Source: Anaeramoeba flamelloides
Taxonomy: Eukaryota > Metamonada > Anaeramoebidae
Reading direction: 5' to 3'
DNA: 64,000 nucleotides
Assembly (NCBI GenBank): GCA_027625915.1
Contig: JANTQA010000015.1
Coordinates: 372,001-436,000 of the forward strand
A program made the translations under genes and the position numbers. A model generated the notes under the pieces. It did not search any database, was not told where the DNA came from, and saw only the letters and a program-made list of their open reading frames with translations. Below are positions 22,491 through 32,881 of this stretch, one piece after another (position 1 is the first letter of the stretch; every line of letters begins with the position of its first letter).

Positions 22491-22962
22491 ATTAATTTTT
22501 CCTGTTATACATAATCTGTCTACATGAATATGGAGATTTATGTCAATTTCAATTACTTTTGTCTGTTTTTTATTATTATTTTTTTTGATAAACAACAAAA
22601 AATTCTCAATACTAATAAAAAATCAAAAAAATAACTGATCAAATTAAAATGAAGTATCTTTCCCTTTTTCTGCTTCCTAATGGAACTCAATTTTTTTTAA
22701 AAATTGGTTATTAATTCGAGTTTTAGTATTTTTTTGAAAACTTTAGTGAAAAAATTACAAATAATTTTGAAGCATTTAGCCATATTTCGACTTTTATAGC
22801 CAAAAATATATTAGTCTAATTTTAATAAATGAACTCTTTTCTTTATAAAGGGCGAGTGTCTTTGAATCCTTTTTACACCAAAAGAAGTGTCTATTGGAAA
22901 AATAAATAATCTTTAAATTTTTCAAAGCTTTGAACTTTCATTTTTTTCCAAAACAAATTGTC

Positions 22963-25900
22963 ATGAACAAAAAGCCAAACAATAAAAAATTTTACGAAAT
23001 TTTTTATTCTCTTTCTTTGGTATGTGATCAGTGTTTAAATAAAACAAAATATCCCAACACTAACCACAGTTGTCAAAAAAAAACTCTAATTGATTTTTCG
23101 TTTCCTTCCAATAAAAATAATGAAATGATAATTAACGAACTTGAATCTTTTTGTTTTCCAGATTTTCCACATATTGAAAAAGAGTCTCAACAACACAAGT
23201 TTGCTTCTTTTCCGTTTTTTTTTGTTGTAAAAAAATGTGTCGAAGGATTATAACAATGCAACAAGCCAACAAATAATACTAATAAAATAAATAAAAAAAA
23301 AAACAAATTTTTGATTAATCCCTATCAATCTAACCTCCTAAATTTGAACATCCAACATTCGTAGAGCAACGTATAGTGTTATACTAACCTCAGTGGATGG
23401 GAAAAGAAAGCATGCGCATTTTCTTGTATTTAACAACAAAGATGATCTCACAAGCCGCTCCTATGTTTTCATAACGCAATTGTAAGAACCTTCCTTTTTT
23501 TTCAATCGTAAACCTCTTTGCTTTAAGCTCTTTCAATTTTAATTATCCACACCCAATTTTCATTTTTTTCAGGAACTGGAGCTCCTTTTTTCACCAGCTG
23601 CTAAGACTTTTTTCAGAGTGTAAAAATTTTGGCTTTAATAATAGCAAAACCTTTTTACAATTGCTTCTGGACACCCAAGTCCCAAAAACTAAAACGTTAT
23701 TTCAAATTAAAATTCCAACTTCACTACAACCACCAAAATCTTTCTTTCGTTTTTTTAGACCAAATTCTTTTGTTGGTGATGTAAGTATTTTTTTTTTATT
23801 CTTTTTTCTGTCACTAATTTTCCTTCATGATTTTTCTATTTTTTTTTTTTTTCAAACTGAGTCAAACACAACTCCAAAAATCACAACCAAAACAATTCCC
23901 TTTTTTTTTTTTCAAAAAAATCCAAATAAATTTTGTTTAACGATTCTGATAGAATTGTTGTTTCAAATTTGTTGTCAACTTAAAGATTCAAAGTGAATGA
24001 ATTATTTTTTCTCAAAATAATTCTGTTTTTTCATTTTGAGTTTTTCTCTTAAAATTTTTTGTTCAAAAAAGACTTTTAACAAAAAAAGATTTTGGAAAAA
24101 AAATCGATTTCTCTAACAAAGAAGGAAGTTTGTTCCTAATTGTTTGAGATGGTAGGTCTGATTGCTTAAGGGATTAGTGTCTACCACCAAGAAGTCAAAA
24201 ATTAATGAACTGTTAAAATCAAATTGGCCTCATCAAAATTTTATCTCAAGTCCAAAAAAGGAAGCTTAATAAAATTTCGAAAAAGTATCAATTTTTTCAT
24301 AAAGTTTTTGGAGATGTTTCTGATTTTTTTAAATCGAATAATTTGTAAAATATTTGCGAATTGGAAATAAAAAATTTCATTTATTAATTGGAAAATAACT
24401 GTATATTCGAGTTGAAGGTAAACCATATTAGAGCAACGTGTTCCAAATACCTCTCTCCATTTGATTAGTAAAGTACGACCATTTGTTGTAAAATAAATGG
24501 AACAAATTTTTGATTCAACTTTCCAAAAAAAGATTTTTAAACCATTGAACAACCTTTCAAAATTTTAATTCTTAAAATCAGCTTAAATTATTAGTTTCCC
24601 TTTTTAGAATTGAGAACGTTGATGATTTATTCTTAATTCTTGGGTAAATATGATTTTTTTGGAAAGTCTGATTGAAAATTTGATCTTTTTTCTTTTGCAA
24701 TTAACAGTATTTGTTTGATCTCGTCAATTAAAAATGCACTTTGTATTACTGGTATTTGATCTCGAAATGGGAAATAATTTCAGCTGATTATTGCTTTTTC
24801 AATTCTGAAATATGAATTTCGTTTAGGATTCCTAGTTCACCGATATATCAAAACAAACAATAAAAAAAAGAACAAAAAAATAAATAGAGATCACACATTA
24901 CAATCTATTTCTTTGAAAATTAATCCGTAATAATAGAAATAGCAATAGGAAAAGGAAAAGGAAAATAAAAGAGAAATTTTTTTCCCATTAATTATTCAAA
25001 GGATCGTATTTTGAAAAAAATTAAAGTATTTTAGAGAAAAAATCTTCGTACTGCTACAAATTTAAAGGTTGAAACATTAATACACAGGTACAAAAAGTGA
25101 TGTCTTAATATTTTAAGTTTTTTTACTAAATTTGACATTTTTCCATAAACTATAAAACTTTTCCGATGCGCCCCAACAGGAGAGATTTTTTGTCAACGAA
25201 TATGGGGGTTCTAAGATCAAAAAATTCCATTTAATAATAGAATAAAAATGTTTGGGGAAGAAATAGAAATTCAAAAAATCCGAAATAATTTTCAGAAATC
25301 AGCAAACAAAAACAACCCCAAACATTTTTATTCTTTCATTAAATTGTTTTTTTTTGCTATTAGAAACCCCATATTCGTTGACAAGAAATCTCTTCCGTCA
25401 GGGAGCATAGTAAAAATTTTATAGTTTTTGGAAAAATGTCAAATTTAATAAAAAAACTTAAAATATTAAGACACACCTTTTTGTGCATGTGTACTCAGAA
25501 TTTAAAAGTTGAAAAATGTATTTCTAAAATTTGTCTTGGAAGGTGAATTAAAAAATCTAAGAAATTCTATTTTTTAAAAAAAATCAAAGACTAAGTACTA
25601 CTTTTTCAAGGCGAAAACAGTAAATTTGTTGATAACAACCCCCTTGAAAGAGTTCCATAATCTCAGTTAAATTTATTCACTGAGAATTTCTTTGACAAAA
25701 AAATGTAAAATTTCCACAATTCAAACAATTTTCACAAATTTACCTAACCTGAGATCCTTCTAAAATTTGATTTTATAATTTAATAATTTCCATTTCAAAT
25801 CTATAAACACAAAACAATTCCTAATCTGTTATAAATGTTTTTTCGAGTTATTTTTACAATTTTGAAATGTTTTCAAATTATAGCTTGTCATGGAAAATAC

Positions 25901-28782
25901 CTTAAATTCATTTTTTTTTTAAAAATTTTCATTTCAAAAATCTATTTTTTTTTTTTTTGTTTGTGTGTTGTTTTTAACTTTCGGAATTAGTCAATTTTTT
26001 TGTCCAATTTCTTCATAATGAAAATTCTTTTTGTGGGGTGAATCGAAAGTAAACAAAAACAAAACACCCTCTAGGGTGGAAACGTGGTCTTTAACTCAGA
26101 GGTTATTTTACTAATTATTTTTAGTGATTGAAAAAATATGGAAAAACAAGTAAACCCCATTCCAAAAATTTGGACACATCCAAAAACAAAAATAGGCCAA
26201 AAAAAAACACTCAATTAATTATATTTTTCCAAACCTAATATAAAACCACGTTTAAGTTACCCAGTATTACTATTTTTATAAATAATCATTTTAATCCAAA
26301 TAAATGAAAAAAATTTAAAACTCAAAAAATCTGAGTATGTCCAAAAGAATGAAAAGAGCGGAACAAAAAAAGTATAGGTTAATTTGTTGAAATTTCACCA
26401 ACGATTATTGATCTATCAAATGTTAAGATATCATCGACTAATTGTACGTAATTTTCCAATATAACAAACTCAACACTAACCTTCTATCAACCATTGAAAA
26501 AAAAATTTCCAGATCTAAAGAAACAGATTACATAACTGGAACAAAGGAAATGGAAACAAAACAAAAAAGACAAAAAATGGAATAGTTTGTAAAATCAAAA
26601 TTCTTTCCAAATTGAATTTAAAGTGTGGTATTGTTATTCTCTCAACCGTTTAAACTGTTTCCAAAATTTTGGAATTTAGTTTAGTTTATAATCATACAAT
26701 TTAAATCTTTATTTTTTCATTGATTTTTTTTTTGTTACATCCTTATTAAATTTAATTTCTCTTTTTTATTTCATTTTCATATCCTTTTTTTTCTATATTC
26801 TATTTATTCAATTTTTTTTTTTTATACAAGCTGTTGTCAAAAAGTGTGACAAAAAAAAAAAAAAAAAAAAAAAGAGAGTTTTTAATATATCTCTGTTTAT
26901 GGTTGTAAATTATTTACATATATACATTTGATAAACCTTTTTGTCACATTTTTTGAAAACAGCTCAATTATTAATTAATATTTAACTTAAAACTGCGATT
27001 ACAACCATTATTTCTATTATCACGACAATGCAAATCTTATTATACAAAAATCCTGCTCAGGTTGATATTAAAATATTATTTGATAAATTTGATAAATACC
27101 AATTACTCTGTCTTTTTGCATCTATAATTTTTGAACGGAGAATCATCATCACTTCAAAGGATCTAAAGACTCTTACCGATAGCGTCTATGCCTTTGCACA
27201 ATTAATCAAGCCGTTTAGGTGGGAGCATACATTAATTTCCTTTGTGCCAAAAAGTATGTTAAGGGTATGCTGTGCACCATTCCCATTTCTTATTGGAATT
27301 GAAAAATCATTAATTGACCAAGCAAGAGAATTGATTAGCGAAGAATGTGTTTTTGTCGATTTAGACAATTGTGAAATTGAAATTGATCCCGTTGATTTGG
27401 CATTATTGCCATCTCACCTGTCAACAAAATTAATGGATTTAATTGGCAACCACAAAAAGACTTTAGAACGTTTTGATGAATTCAACCAAAAACAGGCCTG
27501 TGAAGATTTTTTAAATTTTTTTGTTTCAATTTTTCAGGGTTACCAACAATTTTTTGAAATTAATGTGAATTTAAAAGATCTTGAGTTTAATTTCGATCTT
27601 TTTTTGAAAACGAAAAAAAATAAAAGTATAAAAAAATTTCTATTAGCTTTTTGCCAAACCCAAACATTTGAAATATTTGTAAATGAAAAAATTGAAGAAT
27701 TAAAACACCCAAATCAATACACTTCAAATTTTGATAAATTAATATCTGTAAAAAATAATTTGGTCAAAGAAAACAACAATTTTTTAAAAAATTTTTGGAA
27801 AAAAAGTAGATCAGAAAATGATTTAACGAAAAATAACAAAATAAATAATAATAATAGCGATAATAGTAATAATCATAATAATGAGAATAATAAAAATCTC
27901 CAAAAAACGAAAAGTCATAATAATAATAGTAATAATGATAATGATAATAATAATCAAAATAAAAATAATACTAATACTAATACTAATATTAATAACAACA
28001 ACAATAATAATAACAATAACAACAACAACAATAATATTGTTAACAAAGATAATGATTTTTTTTCATCGGTTTTACATGAAAGGACCAATTTGAATTCAGA
28101 AAAATTATTAGAAAAAAAAAAAATTTCAAAAGAAAGAAATCAGCAAACTAAAAGAAATAAATCTTCTATTAAAAATTATCAAAACGCTTTTCATAAATAT
28201 TTTAATTTTGAGAAGAAAAAAAGTAAAAAAAATAACCACAATAATTTAAAAGATAATTTTATAGATTCTAAGAAAGATTTTATTCAAGATTCTAAACAAA
28301 TTGATTCTTCTGATGATTTTTCTGATGATTTTTCTGATGATTCTTCTGATGAGTCTTCCGATGATGAAGAAGATCAAAGAGTTTTAAATATTATTAATAA
28401 AATTAGAACCCAAAAAAAAATTTCAAAAATTGAATCGTTTGTTCATAAAAAAACCAACACTTCCCAAAATCATAATCGGAATAATGATAGTTTGTTTTTA
28501 ATTAGAAAGCATACTCGATCTCTATTAATGGGAAATGGTTTTCAATCAAAACACAACAATTTAAATTCTTCAAATAAATCTAGATTGAATGGCATTATTG
28601 ATATTGAAAGTTCTTTTAGCTCTTTAGGAACAGAAGTAAATGATCAAGATTTATTTGGATCGAATGACCCATTTCTCCTTATTTCGAAAGAAATTTCAGA
28701 AAAACATGTTTCAAATGATAATCATAAACTAATTGAAAAACAAAAAAGCACATTAAAACAGAATGATAAAATAAAGAAGGAG

Positions 28783-28838
<56 letters not shown>

Positions 28839-29145
28839 TGATGGATGGGTAAAAGTAGATAATGATGAAAATAATAATGATCAATATCCTTCCTTTGAAA
28901 ATAATAAATCTAATCAAAATAATAATAAAATATCAACCAAAACATATTCAAATTTGAAAAATTTGAAAATAAAAAATATTTTTCATAAAAAAAAGGCGGA
29001 TAATAATAAAAAAACTTTAAAATCATTCCATTCATTAAAAATCAGGAGGAGAAGAAGAAAAATTAATATAAATAACACACAATTAAATCAAAAAAAAAAA
29101 TCAAACAGTTTTATGGATTTTTCAAATAAAAATAGAAAATTCTAA
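22963..29145 (+). CDS. DENN-domain protein (Rab GEF-like), four exons
   Basis: DENN proteins are typically guanine-nucleotide exchange factors for Rab GTPases in membrane traffic. Exons 22963-23213, 23377-23481, 23573-23780 and 27061-29145 keep phase and give 882 residues. uDENN spans about 60-185 (ESFCFPDFPH, then VILTSVDGKRKHAHF, then NWSSFFHQLLRLF). cDENN starts at about 189 (VDIKILFDKF, LLCLFASIIFERRIIITS, then RVCCAPFPFLIGIEKS). dDENN is near 335-400 (LLAFCQTQTFEIFVNEKIEE). The second half is disordered: Asn-rich, a Ser/Asp stretch, about 20 Asp from a GACGAT repeat, and a basic C-terminus. Intron 3 is 3.28 kb and holds several MITEs. The exon 1 donor (CC|GTTTTT) is the weakest junction, chosen because it rebuilds the conserved V-[IL]-L-T-x-x-D-G. 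The subfamily cannot be decided. Confidence 0.85.
24747..25008. mobile_element. 250-bp TIR element, family P copy 3 (in DENN intron 3)
   Basis: Left TACTGGTATTTGATCTCGAA then ATGGGAAATAATTTC; right GAAATTTTTTTCCCATTAAT then TATTCAAAGGAT. The ends match those of 47793-47971 and 58476-58643, but the interior differs. Confidence 0.5.
25083..25491. mobile_element. 409-bp MITE with inverted repeats of about 180 bp (DENN intron 3)
   Basis: TA flanks both ends (25081-25082, 25492-25493). The left arm has CACAGGTACAAAAAGTGATG, ACTAAATTTGACATTTTTCC and GTCAACGAATATGGGGGTTC; each is mirrored in the right arm (GGAAAAATGTCAAATTTAAT, ACCCCATATTCGTTGAC-like, TTTTTGTGCATGTG). A CCCCAAACATTTTTATTC block is also mirrored. 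Only one copy in the window. Confidence 0.87.
25605..25765 (+). repeat. Fragment of repeat family M (DENN intron 3)
   Basis: Blocks TTGTTGATAACAACCC, GAGTTCCATAATCTCAGTTA and AATTTCTTTGACAAAA match the inverted arms at 31985-32420 and 34035-34414. Confidence 0.6.
26150..26690. mobile_element. 540-bp TIR element, family D copy 2 (DENN intron 3)
   Basis: Left AAACCCCATTCCAAAAATTT then GGACACATCC; right end AACTGTTTCCAAAATTTTGG then AATTTAG, an inverted repeat of the left. Collinear with 16704-17260. Confidence 0.83.
28783..28842 (+). repeat. (GACGAT)n coding microsatellite
   Basis: About ten GACGAT hexamers encode a run of about 20 Asp in the DENN protein. The alternating GAC/GAT codons show hexamer slippage rather than selection on single codons. 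Confidence 0.9.
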
Positions 29146-29999
29146 AAAGTAATTCTTGTTAGATTAATTGTATTATTATTATTATTATTCTCAACATAAA
29201 ATAGTTGGCTGTTTATGGTCTATACATAGCGAGATTTTACTTGGAAAAAAAAAAAAAACTTGATTGTATGGAAAAGAAGAAGTAAAAATTATTTTTTCAA
29301 TAAATAGTTACAAAATACAATGGGCCTTTGAAAAGGTAAAAGAACATTAATCGTAATCATTAATTTCTCAATGAAAAATAGATAAGAAAATGATAAATTT
29401 GAAAAGGGATTCAAACAAAAAATTGGATAATCAATTTATATGAAAAAGAGATAATGGATTTTTTAATTTGCAATTTTAGATAAATACTTCATAGGAAATA
29501 CATTTAATTTTAAAAACAATTTGAGGTGGGAGACACCAGTCTCAAAGAAATTATTCATAATAAATATATATTCTCTTGATTGATAATTTTTAAAAAAAAC
29601 ATTAAAAAAGTTTTGTTTTAAATTTATTCAAAAATAAATCTTTTTAGAAAAATAAAGGAATGTAATTTTATTTAATCTAAGAATTATGAAATTTTTGAAA
29701 ATATTTTTCATAAAAAAATAATTTATGATTTGTTTTTGTTTTTTAATTATTTATCCTTTAAAATTTATTCAATTTTTTAATAACCCCATTTACAATTTAT
29801 TTCTTTATTTAGTATAATTTTAGAGGGTATTCCTATCACAATTAACATTGGAAATATTAGTACTTTGTTCTTGATTGAAAATATCTTAGTCTTCTCAAGT
29901 TCAAATTCCTCTCAAAATTATTGGATTTTTTTTAAAGATATTCTTTCAAATAATAACAAAGCATCATTGAAAAGCAAAAAATATATAAAATAAAAACTT

Positions 30000-31140
30000 A
30001 AGGAAGTGGGTTTATTTTACCATTTTTAAAAACTTTAATTGTGAGAACATTACTGAAAAAAGATTTTTTGAGTGTCACAACATTGAAAATTTCGAAACCA
30101 AAACATCATTCACTTTCTCTATTTATAAAAAGAAAAAGAAACTTAAGTAAATCATAGAGGAATCTTTAATTTTTATATTTTAGGTAGTTTTTTTGATTTC
30201 TTTTCTGTGTTTTTTTAAATTGTATTTTGGATCTAGTATTGTGTTTATACAAACGATTGAGAAATTTATCCAAGATTAAAGCGATCAAATTGGGACGAAA
30301 AGGTGTATATTTATACAAATAATTTCTTTTAGAAGACCAAACACGAAAGATCACCATTCCAAATAAATTTGTTGAATACAATAATGATAATAAAATCACC
30401 GAACCAAACTATTTTAAAGATTTTATAACTTCTTAATCTTCTTAATTTTGGATGGTGGGAATAAAGAATGAATTTACCTCGGATTTCTTGCTGCCAATAC
30501 TATTTATAATTATTTAACCAAAACAATTTTTTACAAATTTGTTTTAAAAAGTATTTTTTCATAATATATTGTTTAAAAAAATCAAAAAAAAGAATACTAT
30601 TTCAAAGATAAAAAAAAAGAATTGAATAACTGAAATCAAAAAAAAAAAAAAAAAAAACTTCAAAAAGTTCAACTCAACTCTTGGAAAAATGTAAATAAAG
30701 GCTAAAAAATACTTTTAAGATTCAGTATTATTTGTGTCTTCATCAAATTGATGGAAAATAAACGATTTTAAAATCAAACAAATAAATCCAATAAAGTCTA
30801 TATTTCTGAAGAAGAATTTTAATAATAACCTATTTTATTTAATCAATTCTCTATTTGTGGAATTAAATGAAAATTGGAATTAAAATTTATTTTTGGAAAT
30901 TTTGCTGAAATAAAAAGTAATTTGTTAATTTAAAAATTTTTCAAAAAAAACTTTTTCCATTCAGAATTCAAAATAAAATCAAGTAAAGAATAAGTAATTG
31001 TATCAAATATTAAAGACAAGATCAAGTAATAAATGAATTTTATTTATTTTTTCTTGATCAATTTATCTAAATTATTTATATTTCGCGCTTTTTTAGCCCG
31101 TAAATAAATTTTACTATGGTATATATTCGTCTAATAATTA
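30000..31140 (+). repeat. 1.1-kb diverged repeat, family N copy 1
   Basis: Direct-repeat partner of 34415-35530. Shared blocks in order: TTTTACCATTTTTAAAAAC, AGAAGACCAAACACGAAAGA, ATGGAAAATAAACGATT, ACTCTTGG-like region, AGAATAAGTAATTGTATCAA. A fragment occurs reversed at about 10960-11060. The minus strand has a partly conserved reading frame (IFRVWSSKRNYLYKYTP). Confidence 0.7.
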
Positions 31141-31289
31141 ATAAAACATTTATTTAGTAAATTAAAGAAATTATTTTAAGCATTCATTATCGGAAACTGC
31201 AACATGGAAAAATGGAAAAATATAACTACTCCCTTAATACAAAATTTATAGTTTGGTGTTTTTGATATTTTTATTTTTCTAAAATTTTC

Positions 31290-31480
31290 TTTCAATATTA
31301 TTAAAATAGAAATTTGACTTTTTTTTGATTTTTTGGTGTTATGATTTTCAAATTCAGGTGAAATTAGCTTTAAGATTTTAAGGTTGGGTATTAAACAAGT
31401 TTAGGGAATTGTAATTTCATATATATTGATTAATCAATGAAAAAAAGTAAAAAAAATTATCGAATAAATTTTCCTTTTCA
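31290..31480 (-). pseudogene. Decayed relative of the 41781-41972 reading frame
   Basis: The minus strand aligns base by base with 41781-41972 (for example GAAATTACAATTCCC versus GAAATTCCGCAAACTG, and AAAGTCAAATTTC versus AAAGTCAATTTTAC) but cannot be read through. It suggests a small gene family with one degraded member. Confidence 0.4.
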
Positions 31481-31502
31481 TTTACTCTCTTACAATTAAA
31501 AC

Positions 31503-31974
31503 TACTGTAGTCAAAATAACCCGTGCAAAAAAATATAATGCGTGTTTCAAAATAAAATTCGTGTTTTTTTTGTTATAGTTGACCTATACATTTACCAATC
31601 ATAGAAACCAATAATAAACCCTAAAAAATATAGTATTGGTTTCTTAAAGTTCTATTATTTAAAAAGAAATTCTAAAAATGAAGGATCAAATTGCAAAATT
31701 TATCTCAAAAAATCGAGTAAATTTTTAAGAAAATTTTAATCAATAAAAAAAACAAAAAATTTCAAAAAAATTGAGAATATTATCGAAAATTTGTATGAAT
31801 AATTTAAATTTTACTGAAAATAACCAGACCTTTACTTTCAAAATTGATTTGAACTTAGGTATACTATTTGTTAGTAGATTGGATGTTGCCTTTGTACAAG
31901 AATAAAAAAAAGCACGGATATTATTTTGAAACACGAATTATAGTTGTTGTATACGCATTATTTTGATCACTGTA
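31503..31974. mobile_element. 470-bp TIR element, family E copy 2
   Basis: Left TACTGTAGTCAAAATAACCC, right GCATTATTTTGATCACTGTA; TA-flanked. Collinear with 11953-12425. It lies at the boundary of the 31985-32420 repeat arm, and a similar end (TACTGTGATCAAAAATACCC) sits at about 45450 beside a related flank. Confidence 0.82.
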
Positions 31975-31984
31975 ATTTTTAAAT

Positions 31985-32420
31985 TTTTTTCTAAAATGAG
32001 GTAGAATGTACTTCGTTAAACAAAATTTTTGGAAACAAAAGCATTTGATATTTTTCAACCATTTTTGATTAATTCAAGATCTAACCACTAAAGTCAATTT
32101 AAATCTGAACCAAATCTGTAGTGTTTGAATTCCTATCTTGTATTACCTAAGTCTGAAAGATAAAAAAAAAATGTATGGAATTATTGTAATTATTGAAACG
32201 TTGTAAACAAGGGTTATTTACAACACCTGGGAAACGAGAACCAAATAAACAAACAGGAGACGAGATAATTTTTTTTCCCCCTTTAAGAAATACATTTTCA
32301 GATAAAAACAGTGAAATTGTTGATAAAAACCCTCTTGAAAAAGTTCCGTAATCTCAGTTAAATTTACCCATAGTAATTTGTTTTTTGCAAAATAAGCTAA
32401 AACTATTGAAAAAACTGTAA
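31985..32420 (-). repeat. Large inverted repeat, arm 1 (family M)
   Basis: Reverse complement of about 34035-34414. Blocks CATTTTTGATTAATTCAAGA, CTATCTTGTATTACCTAAGT, AACACCTGGGAAACGAGAAC and AAATAAACAAACAGGAGACG are all mirrored there. The arms flank exon 1 of the B-box gene. Confidence 0.85.
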
Positions 32421-32881
32421 AATTTTTAATCATTTCCTAGATTTTACTTGATGCTTTTTAAAAAAATAAAATGTTATTTAATTTAGTTTTTGAAATTTAC
32501 CTGATAAATTTTGGTTTCTAAAAATAGATTAAAATACTAAAATTGTTTAGACAATGTTGAGTCAACCATTTACTAGACTAAAAAGTATATTTTTTGTAAA
32601 AAAAATCCGAAATTTATGATCTTTTTCTTTTTTTTTCAAAAGAAGACATTAAATGTAGTCTTTCGATTCAGACAATGAATTTCAAAAAAAAAGCAAACAA
32701 ATAATATTTTTACCTTTCGATCAACTTTCGCCTTTTCCAATTAAACTTCGATTATCCAAAAAAGAATTTTCTCAAAAAATTTCTATTTGAGACTAAAATC
32801 ATTTTTTATACTTAATTTTTCTCAATAAATTTTAATATTTGTTGATTCCTAAATTGACCACTATTCGTAGTTATAATAAAA

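Larger units (their letters stand above)
19756..22962. other. Intergenic, repeat-bearing
   Basis: Contains a degenerate ATCACGAT-type array (20225-20515), a family B element (21912-22107) and a family F element (22308-22490). The reading frame at about 20944-21165 lacks an ATG and homology. Otherwise AT-rich with nothing recognisable. Confidence 0.5.
29146..32881. other. Intergenic between DENN and B-box genes, nested repeats
   Basis: Nothing recognised from 29146 to about 30000. From there: a 1.1-kb repeat (30000-31140), a decayed relative of a small secreted-protein reading frame (31290-31480), a family E element (31503-31974) and one arm of a large inverted repeat (31985-32420). The last 450 bp should contain the promoter of the B-box gene. 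Confidence 0.5.

Noticed and set aside
24241-24552. Minus-strand reading frame of about 100 codons (YFTTNGRTLLIKWREVF) in DENN intron 3
   Set aside because: No ATG at its start and no family recognised. It has some protein-like character and might be a relic, but evidence is too thin to annotate.
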